Shown: positions 56,040-64,000 of the stretch, piece after piece
Position numbering within the stretch: position 1 is the first letter of the stretch
How the letters are laid out: every line of letters starts with the position of its first letter
Assembly (NCBI GenBank): GCA_035536915.1
Contig: DATLNE010000009.1
Span: 48,633-112,632, forward strand
Direction of reading: 5' to 3'
Length of the DNA stretch: 64,000 nucleotides
Source of the DNA: Acidimicrobiales bacterium
Lineage (GTDB): Bacteria > Actinomycetota > Acidimicrobiia > Acidimicrobiales > JAHWLA01
The notes under the pieces: model-generated
The model's input: only the letters and a program-made list of their open reading frames with translations
Told to the model about the DNA's origin: nothing
Database searches by the model: none
Translations under genes and position numbers: made by a program

Positions 56040-57908
56040 ATGCGAGCTGGCGGGCAAGGTGTGCGAGGTTGGTGGCGAACTGTCCGGAGGCGCTTCGCCA
56101 CCCGGCTTCTGATCGGCATGCTGGCGGTGTCGTTGCCGGTGGCCGTCGTCCTGTCGTGGGTGCTCACCGCCCGCTCGGCCGACAACATCACCCGCCTCAC
56201 CGAGGAGGCGGGCACGGCGGTCGCCGTGGCCCACGCCGACGAGCTCACGGGCTGGATGAACGAGCGACGGGGCGACATGCGGGTGGTCGCCACCTTGCTG
56301 CGAGGCCGCGTCGGCGACCGGACCGCAGGCGAGCTCCTCACCACGGTGGCCGACACGTACGGCAGCTACGACGCCATCTACCTCACGGACCTGTCGGGTC
56401 GGGTGGTGGCCTCCACCGGCGGGGCGACGGCGCCGATCGACCTCCTGGCCCAGTCGTGGTTCACCTCGGCGGCCTCCGGCCAGCCTGCGGTGGCGTCGCC
56501 CGTCCCCGTGCAGGACACCATCGTGTGGCCGGTGGCCCACCCGGTGACGGGCGCCGACGGCCGTCCCGCCGGCGTGGTGATCGGCGACCTCAAGGCGTCG
56601 ATGCTTGCCGAGCTGATCGACAAGGAGGACGCGTCGGTCGACAGCGAGCTCCTGGCCGTCGACCGGGAACGTCGGCTGGTCTACTCCTCGACGATGGGCG
56701 CGATCACCGCCGATGCCGACCTCCTGACCAAGGGCGCCTTCAGCACCCGGGTCTCCACGGTGGGAGCCAACCGCGGGCTCGCCGGGGAAACCGGCAGCGC
56801 CGACTACCGCAACTACCGCGGGACCCGCGTGCTGGCAGGCTTCGCCCCGGTGGAGCCGCTGGGCTGGGCCGTGATCAGCACCGAGGCCCGCTCCACGGCA
56901 CTGGCCCCGGTCGCCACCGGCCGTCGACTGGCGCTGGGCATGGTCGTGGTGGCCACCCTCGCCGCCCTGGCCTTCGCCGTGTGGTTCGCCCGGCGCACCA
57001 CCCGGCCCATCCTCGACCTGTCCGACACCGCCGACAACGTCCGCGACGGCCGCCTCGACAGCCGGGTGGAGCCCGGCGGTTCCGAGGAGGTGAACCGGCT
57101 GGGCCAGTCGTTCAACTCCATGGTGGAGAGCCTCGAACGGCTGGTGTCGGAGGTGCGCTCGGCTTCGTTGGAGGTGAACTCCGCGGCCTCCGAGCTCTCG
57201 GCCTCGTCGGAAGAGCTGGCCGCCACCACCACCGAGCAGGCCGCGGCGGTGACGGAGACCTCGGCCACCACCGAGGAACTGGCGCGAGCCTCGGCGTCGA
57301 TAGCCGACACCGTCGACGAGGTGGCCTCGCAAGCGGCCGAGACCCGCGACTCGTTGGAGCAGGCCCAGACCGACATGGAGGCATCCTCCGAACGAACGCT
57401 CGCCCTGGCCGAGCGGGTCAACGAGATCACCCTCATCCTCGGGCTCATCAACGACATCGCCGACCAGACCAACCTGCTCGCCCTCAACGCCGCCATCGAA
57501 GCGGCCCGGGCGGGCGAGGAAGGCCGGGGCTTCGCCGTCGTGGCCGAAGAGGTGCGCCGGCTGGCCGAACGGTCCAAGGCCTCGGCGGGCGACATCACCA
57601 CCATCATCGAAGGCGTGCAGTCCGAGACCAACGCCACGGTCATGGCCATGGAAAAGGGCGCCAAGCAGATGCAGCGGGGGCTGGGCCTCCTCGAACACGT
57701 GGCCGACGCCACCGCCCAGGTGCGCCTCACCACCCAGCAGCAACGGTCGGCCACCGCGCAAGTGGTCGAGACCATGGAGCAGTTGACCGACGCCAGCGGA
57801 CAGGTGTCGGCCACGGCTTCACAGATCGCGGCGGCGGCCTCGACGTTGGCGTCCCTGGCCTCCGGGTTGGAGTCGACGGCGGCGCGAGCGGCAGCCGCGC
57901 AGGGTTAG
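56040..57908 (+). CDS. Methyl-accepting chemotaxis protein (WspA-like receptor)
   Basis: Transmembrane receptor of 622 residues. TM1 is at about residues 22-44, followed by an extracellular sensor of about 250 residues resembling a Cache-type fold ([17 protein letters not shown]), TM2 at about 296-316, a HAMP domain (about 317-370) and a cytoplasmic signalling domain whose hairpin tip reads [30 protein letters not shown]. Glu/Gln/Ala-rich helices around the tip carry methylation sites for CheR/CheB. It heads the operon and would relay a surface or envelope signal to CheA through CheW. Confidence 0.94.
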   Translation: MRAGGQGVRGWWRTVRRRFATRLLIGMLAVSLPVAVVLSWVLTARSADNITRLTEEAGTAVAVAHADELTGWMNERRGDMRVVATLLRGRVGDRTAGELLTTVADTYGSYDAIYLTDLSGRVVASTGGATAPIDLLAQSWFTSAASGQPAVASPVPVQDTIVWPVAHPVTGADGRPAGVVIGDLKASMLAELIDKEDASVDSELLAVDRERRLVYSSTMGAITADADLLTKGAFSTRVSTVGANRGLAGETGSADYRNYRGTRVLAGFAPVEPLGWAVISTEARSTALAPVATGRRLALGMVVVATLAALAFAVWFARRTTRPILDLSDTADNVRDGRLDSRVEPGGSEEVNRLGQSFNSMVESLERLVSEVRSASLEVNSAASELSASSEELAATTTEQAAAVTETSATTEELARASASIADTVDEVASQAAETRDSLEQAQTDMEASSERTLALAERVNEITLILGLINDIADQTNLLALNAAIEAARAGEEGRGFAVVAEEVRRLAERSKASAGDITTIIEGVQSETNATVMAMEKGAKQMQRGLGLLEHVADATAQVRLTTQQQRSATAQVVETMEQLTDASGQVSATASQIAAAASTLASLASGLESTAARAAAAQG

Positions 57909-57915
57909 GGCGCCG

Positions 57916-58320
57916 GTGCAGGCGCTGCTCCTCCCCGTCGGGCCGGAGTGGTACGCCGTCGACACCGCCTGGGCGCGCGAGGTGGTGGCCGTGCCGTTGG
58001 TCGTCCCCCTGCCGACGGCACCGTCGACGGTGCTGGGCGTGTTCAACCTGCGAGGCGAGATCGTGCCCCTCTTCGACGCAGGCGCGTTGCTCGGCGTGGG
58101 CGGCTCGGGCGACCACCCCTACGCCGTCGTGGTCGACACCGCCTTGGGCCTGGCCGCCTTGGCCGCCCACGCCGTGCCCGAGGTGGTCGACCTGGGCGAG
58201 CAGACGGGCACGGCCGACCTGCCCGGTGCGCTCACCACCCACACGGTGGGCCGCCGCCTGGCGGTGCTGCTCGACATCAGCGCCGTGCTCGCCCCGGTTC
58301 GCATCGGAGGACGCCCGTGA
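57916..58320 (+). CDS. cheW: CheW-like adaptor (WspB-like)
   Basis: A 134-residue CheW-domain protein that couples receptor and CheA. It has LPVGPEWYAVDTAWAREVVAV, VLGVFNLRGEIVPLFDAGALLG and the closing VLLDISAVLA, the two five-stranded barrels of CheW. GTG start at 57916, eight bases after the receptor stop; four-base overlap with cheA. A second CheW gene lies at the end of the operon. Confidence 0.92.
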   Translation: MQALLLPVGPEWYAVDTAWAREVVAVPLVVPLPTAPSTVLGVFNLRGEIVPLFDAGALLGVGGSGDHPYAVVVDTALGLAALAAHAVPEVVDLGEQTGTADLPGALTTHTVGRRLAVLLDISAVLAPVRIGGRP

Positions 58321-60374
58321 GCAAGCTCGGCGACTTCGAGGAGGAGTTCCGCCAGCTCTTCGCCGAAGAGGCCGAGACCCGCCTCCTGCGACTGTCGACC
58401 GAGCTGCTGCAGTTGGAGGAGGCGGGCAACGACCCCGAGTTGGTGGCGTCGATCTTCCGCGACGCCCACACCCTCAAAGGGGCCGCGGGCATGGTGGGCC
58501 TCGACCCCGTGGCCCGGGTGGCCCATGTCATGGAGGACCTGCTCGAGGAACTGCGCCAAGGCGAGCGCATGGCCTCGCCCCGCCTGGTCGACGGGCTACT
58601 GGCCGCCGTCGACGCCGTGCGCCGCTTCATCCCCGAGCTGATGGCGGGCGAAGACCGCACCGACGAGGCCGCGGTGGTCGAGGCCAACGTGCGGGCGTTG
58701 CGCGAGGAACCGGTGGAAGAACCGCCCGTGCCGTCGACGGCCCCTGCCACGGCGCCTCCGCCTCCGAGTGCGGCTCCGCCCATTGCCACGCCCGCGCCCC
58801 GCAGCGACCAGTCGGGCGAGACCATCCGGGTGCCCGTGCCTCGCCTCGACCAACTGGTGCGCCTGGTCGGGGAAGCCGCCGCCGCCCACCTGCGCATGGG
58901 CCGCATGCTCACCGACCTGGTGGGCACCGACCCGGCCAACGTGGCCGAGTTCCGCGAGCTGTCGCACGTGCTCAACGAGCTGCAGGAAAAGACCATGCGA
59001 GCGCGCATGGTGCCGGTGGCGACCATTACCGACAACCTCCACCGGGCCGTGCGCGACGTCGCTCGATCGTGCGGCAAGGACGTGCACTGGGAAGTGCGAG
59101 GCGACGACACCGAGCTCGACCGCAGCGTGCTCGAGCAGTTGGCCGACCCCTTGCTGCACCTGGTGCGCAACGCCGTCGACCATGGCATCGAGACCGCCGC
59201 CGAACGAGAGGCGGCGGGCAAGCCTGCCCAGGCCACCGTGCGCCTCCACGCCATGCAGTTGGGCTCCGAGGTCATCCTCGCCGTGTCCGACGACGGCGGC
59301 GGCATCGACGTGGGGCGGGTGCGCGACGAGGCGTCGCGACGAGGGGCCGACACCACCGCCCTGTCCGACGAGGAGACGCTGTACCTGATCTTCCGCTCCG
59401 GGCTGTCGACGGCCGAGTTCATCTCCGACGTGTCGGGGCGCGGCGTGGGCCTCGACGTGGTGCGTACCGCGGTCGACGCCACCCGGGGGCGCATCGACGT
59501 CCGCTCGACGCCGGGCGAGGGCACCGAGTTCCGCATCGTGGTGCCCATCACCCTGGCCGTCCTGCCCTGCCTGCTGGTGGAGGCGGGGGGCCGGTGTTAC
59601 GCCCTGCCGCTCCATTCGGTGCTGGTGGCCCAGGACGCCGAGCACGCCCCGCTGCGCCACGCCGAGGGGCGCCTGAGCGTGCAGGTGGGCAGCCAGGCCG
59701 TGCCGGTGTCCGACCTGGGCGCCGTGCTCGGTGCCGACGAACCCGCCGAGGGCCCGGTGGTGGTGGTGTCGGGCGTGACCCGACGCCACGCCTTCCGGGT
59801 CGACCGCCTCGTCGGCCAGCGCGACGTGGTGGTCAAGGGGCTCGGCCGCCTGCTCCCCCGCCTCGACGTGCTGGCCGGGGCGAGCGTGGAACCCGACGGC
59901 TCGATCCTGGTGGTGCTCGACGCCCCCGGGCTCATCGACCGGGCCCGATCGCGCCGGGAGCGGCCGTCGACGTCGGGGCCTGCACTGTCGACGCCGCGTC
60001 GGGGAACGATCCTCGTCGTGGACGACGCCATGACGGTGCGAGAGCTGCAACGGTCGATCCTCGAGCGGGCGGGCTACGCCGTGCGCACCGCCGACGACGG
60101 GGTCAGCGCCTTGGCCCGGCTGGCCGAGGAGCCGGCCGACTTGGTGATGACCGACGTGGAGATGCCCCGCATGGACGGCTTCGCCTTGACCGAGGCCATC
60201 CGGGCCCAGCCCTCGACGGCCACCATCCCCGTGCTCATCCTCACCTCGCGGGCGGGCGACGAGGACCGCCAGCGGGGGCTGGAGGCGGGCGCCGACGGCT
60301 ACATCGTCAAGAGCGCCTTCGACGAGTCGGGCCTGCTGGCCGCAGTGGAGCGGTTGCTCGGGCGGGCCTCGTGA
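58317..60374 (+). CDS. cheA: Hybrid CheA histidine kinase with C-terminal receiver (WspE-like)
   Basis: Kinase of 685 residues. N-terminal HPt domain with phosphorylated H51 in RDAHTLKGAAGM, Pro/Ala linker, dimerisation (LDQLVRLVGEAAA), HATPase_c with LLHLVRNAVDHGIE, SDDGGGIDVGRVR and GRGVGLDVV, a CheW-like regulatory domain, and a receiver domain from about 561 (ILVVDDAMTVRELQR) with phospho-acceptor D613 in MTDVEMPRMDG. The added receiver marks CheA proteins of Wsp and other alternative systems. GTG start overlaps cheW by four bases. Confidence 0.95.
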   Translation: MSKLGDFEEEFRQLFAEEAETRLLRLSTELLQLEEAGNDPELVASIFRDAHTLKGAAGMVGLDPVARVAHVMEDLLEELRQGERMASPRLVDGLLAAVDAVRRFIPELMAGEDRTDEAAVVEANVRALREEPVEEPPVPSTAPATAPPPPSAAPPIATPAPRSDQSGETIRVPVPRLDQLVRLVGEAAAAHLRMGRMLTDLVGTDPANVAEFRELSHVLNELQEKTMRARMVPVATITDNLHRAVRDVARSCGKDVHWEVRGDDTELDRSVLEQLADPLLHLVRNAVDHGIETAAEREAAGKPAQATVRLHAMQLGSEVILAVSDDGGGIDVGRVRDEASRRGADTTALSDEETLYLIFRSGLSTAEFISDVSGRGVGLDVVRTAVDATRGRIDVRSTPGEGTEFRIVVPITLAVLPCLLVEAGGRCYALPLHSVLVAQDAEHAPLRHAEGRLSVQVGSQAVPVSDLGAVLGADEPAEGPVVVVSGVTRRHAFRVDRLVGQRDVVVKGLGRLLPRLDVLAGASVEPDGSILVVLDAPGLIDRARSRRERPSTSGPALSTPRRGTILVVDDAMTVRELQRSILERAGYAVRTADDGVSALARLAEEPADLVMTDVEMPRMDGFALTEAIRAQPSTATIPVLILTSRAGDEDRQRGLEAGADGYIVKSAFDESGLLAAVERLLGRAS

Positions 60375-61381
60375 TCCGGGTCGTCGTGGTCGAGGACTCG
60401 GCGTCGCAACGGGCGCACTTGGTGCGGGCGCTCGAAGCCGAGGGCGACATCGCCGTGGTGGCCTTGGCCACTGATGCCACAGCCGCCTTGGGAGTGGTGC
60501 AGGAGCACCGGCCCGAGGTGGTGACCGTCGACCTGCAACTGCCAGGCGGGGGCGGGCGCCACGCCATCGAGCAGATCATGGCCTTCGCCCCCACGCCGAT
60601 CCTGGTGCTGTCGGCCACCGTCACCGGGCCACACTCGGAAGCGGCGGTCAACGCCTTGGTGTCGGGCGCCCTCGACGCCGTCCCCAAGCCCGCCCGGTGG
60701 ACGGCGGCAGCCGAGGCCGAGTTGCGCAAGCGGGTGCGGTCGCTGCGGGGCGCCACCGTGTTGCGCCATCCCCGCGGCCGCCGCAGCGCCGATGCAGGCG
60801 AGCCCCGTCGCACCCGCACGGTCCCGGTGGTGGCCGTGGCCGCGTCGACCGGGGGGCCGCCCGCGCTGGCCAAGCTTTTAGCGGGCTTGGGCGGGCTGCG
60901 CGCCGCCGTGCTCGTCGTGCAGCACCTGCACCCCGATTTCATCGACGGCTTCGTCACGTGGATGGCCAGGGTGTCGCCCCTGCCCGTGCAGCCCGCCACC
61001 GACAGGGCGCCGTTGCAGGCGGGTGCCGTCTACATCGCGCCGGGCAACGCCCACCTCAAGGTCAAGGACGGCCGCCTAATGCTCGACCCCGAGCCCCGCA
61101 CGTTGCACCGGCCCTCGGCCAACGAGTTGTTCAAGTCGGTGGCCACCAGCTCCGGGCGCCGAGCGGTCGGGGTGCTGCTCACCGGGATGGGCGACGACGG
61201 CGCCACCGGCCTGCTGGCCATGCGCACGGCAGGCGCCCACACCATCGCCCAGGACGAGCGAAGCTCCGCGGTCTACGGCATGCCCCGGGTGGCCAAGGCC
61301 GTCGGCGCCGCCGTCGAAGTGCTCCCTCTCGACGCCGTCGCCGAGGCGGTGAAGCGGTCGATGAAGCGGGTGACGGGGTGA
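60371..61381 (+). CDS. cheB: Chemotaxis methylesterase (WspF-like)
   Basis: Receptor-glutamate methylesterase/deamidase of 336 residues: an N-terminal receiver (RVVVVEDSASQRAHL, phospho-acceptor D54 in VTVDLQLPG), a linker, and the esterase domain with catalytic S159 in AASTGGPP, His in VQHLHPDF and Asp in LTGMGDDGATG. When phosphorylated by CheA it would reset the receptor. GTG 60371 overlaps the cheA stop by four bases. Confidence 0.95.
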   Translation: MIRVVVVEDSASQRAHLVRALEAEGDIAVVALATDATAALGVVQEHRPEVVTVDLQLPGGGGRHAIEQIMAFAPTPILVLSATVTGPHSEAAVNALVSGALDAVPKPARWTAAAEAELRKRVRSLRGATVLRHPRGRRSADAGEPRRTRTVPVVAVAASTGGPPALAKLLAGLGGLRAAVLVVQHLHPDFIDGFVTWMARVSPLPVQPATDRAPLQAGAVYIAPGNAHLKVKDGRLMLDPEPRTLHRPSANELFKSVATSSGRRAVGVLLTGMGDDGATGLLAMRTAGAHTIAQDERSSAVYGMPRVAKAVGAAVEVLPLDAVAEAVKRSMKRVTG

Positions 61382-62574
61382 GCGACCGCAACCTGGCCGC
61401 CGCCGCCCACATCCTCGGCCGCCGCGTCGGCCTGCGGCTCGACTCGTCCACCCAGAGCCGCCTGCGTCGCTCGGTGGACGACGCCGCGGCCGCCCGCGGG
61501 CAGGACGTGACGGAGTTCGTGGCGTCGCTCGACCGCGACCCGACGGCCTTGCAGGACCTGCTCGACCGCATCACCGTGCAGGAGACGTCGTTCTTCCGCG
61601 ACCCCGGGCAGTTCGAGGCGCTGGCCACGTATGTGCTGCCTTCGCTGCGGGGCGCGGTGACGGTCTGGAGCGCGGCGAGTGCCAACGGCCAGGAGGCCTA
61701 CAGCCTGGCCATGGTGCTGGCCGAGTCGGCCCTCAGGGACTGGCGGGTGATCGCCACCGACGTGTCGAGCCGGGCGCTGGAGCGCACCCGGGCGGCCCGC
61801 TATCGGGCCAAGGAGATGTCGGGGGTCTCGCCCGACCGCCGCGAGCGGTACTTCGATCGTGACGGCGACGGCTGGCGGGTCAAGGCGGCGTTGCGCGACC
61901 GGGTGAGCGTGAACCGGCTCAACGTGGTGGCCGACCCGCTGCCGGGCGGGCCGCAGACATGCCCGGTGGTGTTCTGCCGCAACATGCTCATCTACCTGCG
62001 CCCCGAAGACGTGGTCGCCTACCTCGAACGGCTGGCCCGGTGGATGACGCCCGACGGGTATCTGTTCCTCGGCTACAGCGAGTCGCTGTGGCAGGTGACC
62101 GACGCCTTCAAGCTGGTGCGCCTCGGTGGGTCGTTCGCCTACCGGCCCGGGGGCGCGGTGGCGCCGTCGGCGCCCGCCGCCCCTGCCCCCAAACGGGCGG
62201 CAACCCCCACGCCCGCGCCTACGCCGACGCCACGCCCGCGTCCGCCGCGGGCCGCTCGCCCGGAGCCCACGCCCCTGCCCGACGTGGTGGCGTTGTTGGC
62301 CGAAGGCGAAGCGGCTTCGGCGGCAGGCGACCCTGAAGCCGCAGTGGTGGCGTTCCGCAAAGCGGCCTTTCTGGAGCCCGACTCCCCTGTCGCCCACTTC
62401 CACCTGGCGGTGGCCCTGGAAGAGGCCGGGCACGCCGCCGCCGCCCGCCGCGCCTACGCCGCGACCCAGGCCGCCATCGAGCGAGCCGACGTTGCCGTGG
62501 TCGAGGCGGCGCTCGAGGGCTACCGCTTGGACGAGCTTGTCACCCTTCTGGATGACAAGCTTCACCCGTCATGA
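61378..62574 (+). CDS. cheR: Chemotaxis methyltransferase with C-terminal TPR region (WspC-like)
   Basis: SAM-dependent methyltransferase of 398 residues for receptor glutamates. CheR helices at the N-terminus, then DRITVQETSFFRDPGQFEAL, VWSAASANGQEAYSLAMVL, ATDVSSRALERTR and FCRNMLIYLRPEDV. A long Pro/Ala/Thr linker (about 265-300) leads to a TPR-like tail (VALLAEGEAASAAGDPEAAVVAFRKA). The TPR extension is typical of WspC and FrzF-like CheR. GTG start, four-base overlaps on both sides. Confidence 0.94.
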   Translation: MSDRNLAAAAHILGRRVGLRLDSSTQSRLRRSVDDAAAARGQDVTEFVASLDRDPTALQDLLDRITVQETSFFRDPGQFEALATYVLPSLRGAVTVWSAASANGQEAYSLAMVLAESALRDWRVIATDVSSRALERTRAARYRAKEMSGVSPDRRERYFDRDGDGWRVKAALRDRVSVNRLNVVADPLPGGPQTCPVVFCRNMLIYLRPEDVVAYLERLARWMTPDGYLFLGYSESLWQVTDAFKLVRLGGSFAYRPGGAVAPSAPAAPAPKRAATPTPAPTPTPRPRPPRAARPEPTPLPDVVALLAEGEAASAAGDPEAAVVAFRKAAFLEPDSPVAHFHLAVALEEAGHAAAARRAYAATQAAIERADVAVVEAALEGYRLDELVTLLDDKLHPS

Positions 62575-62960
62575 GACAACTCGTTCGGTTCCGCACCAGT
62601 GCGGGGAGTTATGCGGTGCCGGTCGAGCACGCCCGGGAAGTCCGCTCGGGCGACGGCCTGCGGCCGCTCCCCTCGCCCCGCGCCGGCGTGGCGGGAGTCG
62701 TCTCGCGGGGCGACGATGCCGTGCCCGTCCTCGACAGCCTGGGCGGGGGAGGCGGCCACATCCTCATGCTGGAAGCGGGCAATAACGTGTTCGGGCTGTT
62801 GGTCGAGCAGGTGACGGGGGTGGAGTCGTTCGGCGACGACGCCGTGGCGCCGCCGCCGCCTGGCCAGGACGATGCAGTCATCGCGGGAGTCGTACAGGAG
62901 GGGGATGTCATGGTGCTGGTCGTCGACGTACCGGTGCTCGCCCAAAGCCTGCGGTCGTGA
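62571..62960 (+). CDS. Second CheW-like adaptor (WspD-like)
   Basis: A 129-residue CheW-domain protein with RFRTSAGSYAVPVEHAREVRSG, GVAGVVSRGDDAVPVLDSLGG and NVFGLLVEQVTGVESF. Shorter at its C-terminus than the first CheW, and it lacks the usual NLRG motif (VSRGDDAVPV in its place). ATG 62571 overlaps the cheR stop; its stop overlaps the cyclase start by four bases. Wsp operons also carry two CheW proteins. Confidence 0.88.
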   Translation: MRQLVRFRTSAGSYAVPVEHAREVRSGDGLRPLPSPRAGVAGVVSRGDDAVPVLDSLGGGGGHILMLEAGNNVFGLLVEQVTGVESFGDDAVAPPPPGQDDAVIAGVVQEGDVMVLVVDVPVLAQSLRS

Positions 62961-63859
62961 AACGCGGCCTCGTCTTGGTAGCCGAGGACTCGGCGGTGGT
63001 GCGCGCCGTGGTCCGCCGACAGTTGGAGGCGCACGGGTTCCGGGTGCTGGAGGCGGTCGACGGCGAGGAAGCGCTGTGCGTTGCCCGTAAGGAGCATCCC
63101 GACGTGGTGCTGCTCGACATCGAGATGCCCAAGCTCGATGGCTGGGGCGTGCTGGCCCAACTCAAGGACGACCGGGAACTGTGCAACACCCCGGTGGTGT
63201 TCGTGACCGGTCGCACCGCCACCGACGAGGTCGTCGAGGGGTTGCGCATGGGCGCTCACGACTACCTGCGCAAGCCGTTCGACGACGCCGAGCTGCTGGC
63301 TCGGGTGACCGCCGCAGCCCGGGTCAAGGCGCTGCACGACGAATTGGCCGACCGGGCGCTCGAGTACGACCGGGTGTCGCGGCTCGACTCGCTCACTGCG
63401 CTGCACAACCGGCGCCACCTCGACGAGCACCTGCGCATGCACGCGGCCAGCTCGAAGCGGCACAAGCAGCACCTGGCGGTGCTGATGGTCGACATCGACC
63501 ACTTCAAGTCGGTGAACGACCGACTGGGCCACGCCGCGGGCGACGAGGTGTTGTGCGAGGTGTCGAGGCGGCTCGGCCGTTCGCTGCGGGCCGACGACAT
63601 GGCCGGGCGGTGGGGCGGCGAGGAGTTCGTGCTGCTGCTGCCGCACACCGACATCGACGGGGCGCTTCGGGCCGCGGAGCGGGTGCGGGTGGCGGTGGCC
63701 GGCGCGCCGGTGCAGCTGGCCGACCAGTCGCTGGCGGTGACGATCAGCGTGGGGTGCGCCAGCGGCGTGGGCGAGCCGGCCGACGAACTGCTGCGCCGGG
63801 CCGACCTGGCCCTCTACGACGCCAAGGAAGCGGGCCGCAACCGCAGCGCCTCCCGCTGA
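62957..63859 (+). CDS. Response regulator diguanylate cyclase, REC-GGDEF (WspR-like)
   Basis: Output protein of 300 residues that makes cyclic di-GMP. The receiver domain (about 1-120) has D54 in LLDIEMPKLDG and the conserved Lys in YLRKPFD; the cyclase domain (about 140-300) has VDIDHFKSVNDRLGH, the active loop GGEEF at 220-224, and a product-inhibition site RADD at 211-214 exactly five residues before it. GTG start overlaps the second CheW gene. It replaces CheY as the operon's only stand-alone phosphorylated output, so the pathway controls c-di-GMP. Confidence 0.95.
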   Translation: MKRGLVLVAEDSAVVRAVVRRQLEAHGFRVLEAVDGEEALCVARKEHPDVVLLDIEMPKLDGWGVLAQLKDDRELCNTPVVFVTGRTATDEVVEGLRMGAHDYLRKPFDDAELLARVTAAARVKALHDELADRALEYDRVSRLDSLTALHNRRHLDEHLRMHAASSKRHKQHLAVLMVDIDHFKSVNDRLGHAAGDEVLCEVSRRLGRSLRADDMAGRWGGEEFVLLLPHTDIDGALRAAERVRVAVAGAPVQLADQSLAVTISVGCASGVGEPADELLRRADLALYDAKEAGRNRSASR

Positions 63860-63871
63860 GCTAGTGCCGCG

Positions 63872-64000
63872 TCAGGCAACGTTTGCGCGCTTCACGAGCT
63901 CACGTAGCGCCTCGTCCCTGGCGTTGCGGTTCCGCCAGGCGATGTAGCGACGGATCATGCGGGCCTGGGCCTCGTGGCTGTCGTGGTCGGTTCCGTCGAG
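63872..64000 (-). mobile_element. IS630-type transposase, C-terminal end (cut by the window)
   Basis: The minus strand from the window edge encodes LDGTDHDSHEAQARMIRR, then YIAWRNRNARDEALRELVKRANVA and a TGA at 63874-63872. RRYIAWRN and the -KRANVA ending fit the C-termini of IS630-family transposases. Only 42 residues are inside the window, so it cannot be told whether the element is intact. It converges on the c-di-GMP operon, ending 12 bases after the cyclase stop. Confidence 0.6.

Noticed and set aside
56069..61381. A 1770-codon open frame through the chemosensory operon
   Set aside because: Only its end is real (cheB). Upstream it is the shifted frame of the receptor, CheW and CheA genes, with low-complexity Arg/Gly/Pro content and no domains; the GC-rich third codon positions keep it open.
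56040..63859. Reading the che cluster as flagellar chemotaxis
   Set aside because: No CheY or flagellar genes are present, CheA has a receiver tail, CheR has a TPR tail and the only separate output is a diguanylate cyclase.

Overview
The window is high-GC DNA from an actinobacterium. It encodes F420-type luciferase-like oxidoreductase, menaquinone genes, an actinobacterial-type DnaE, many GTG starts, and many promoters with TANNNT only 7-9 bases before the start codon (leaderless transcripts). Gene content (large acyl-CoA catabolic operons, fused Liv-type ABC transporters) fits Acidimicrobiia better than Mycobacteriales or Streptomyces; this placement is an inference.

Layout. 1-3.5 kb: nth and a VIT1/CCC1 metal transporter, divergent from rlmN, then a membrane protein and a ribbon-helix-helix/PIN toxin-antitoxin pair. 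3.5-29.9 kb: a 26-kb catabolic island. It holds amidohydrolase and SnoaL-like genes; a complete branched-chain-type ABC importer collapsed into two fused polypeptides plus a tethered solute-binding protein; a ten-gene operon (thiolase, acyl-CoA ligase, biotin-dependent acyl-CoA carboxylase pair, enoyl-CoA hydratase, AtuA in two pieces, Pta-like protein and others); and an operon with enoyl-CoA hydratase, acyl-CoA dehydrogenase, 3-hydroxyacyl-CoA dehydrogenase and a TetR regulator, divergent from hydratase and MaoC genes. Five exact matches to CNAACGNNCGTTNG plus one variant lie at the promoters of these units, so the island reads as one TetR regulon for uptake and beta-oxidation-like breakdown of a branched or isoprenoid acyl compound.

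29.9-39.2 kb: an F420-type oxidoreductase, an acyl-CoA ligase, a VOC-protein remnant, two small genes with unusual RNA structure at their starts, an epoxide hydrolase, a MerR regulator, and menaquinone genes menG, menF, menH-like, menA and menE. 39.3-40.7 kb: a secreted L,D-transpeptidase with six propeller-like repeats. 40.8-44.5 kb: a vWA / PP2C / kinase triad of the TerY-P type. 44.5-47.3 kb: an SDR and a DUF255 thioredoxin-fold protein. 47.3-49.9 kb: a less GC-rich, probably acquired segment with a Phd/RelE toxin-antitoxin pair, a coupled TPR membrane protein and a gene-free stretch. 49.9-55.9 kb: patatin-like lipase, two proteins of unknown function, and dnaE.

56.0-63.9 kb: an unbroken seven-gene chemosensory operon (MCP, CheW, CheA-REC, CheB, CheR-TPR, CheW, REC-GGDEF) with the complete component set of the Pseudomonas Wsp surface-sensing system, ending in a diguanylate cyclase rather than CheY. 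The right edge cuts an IS630-type transposase.

Two copies of a 53-bp palindromic repeat, 81% identical with paired changes in the stem, and two long near-perfect hairpins between convergent genes mark transcription-unit ends. No rRNA, tRNA or CRISPR was found.
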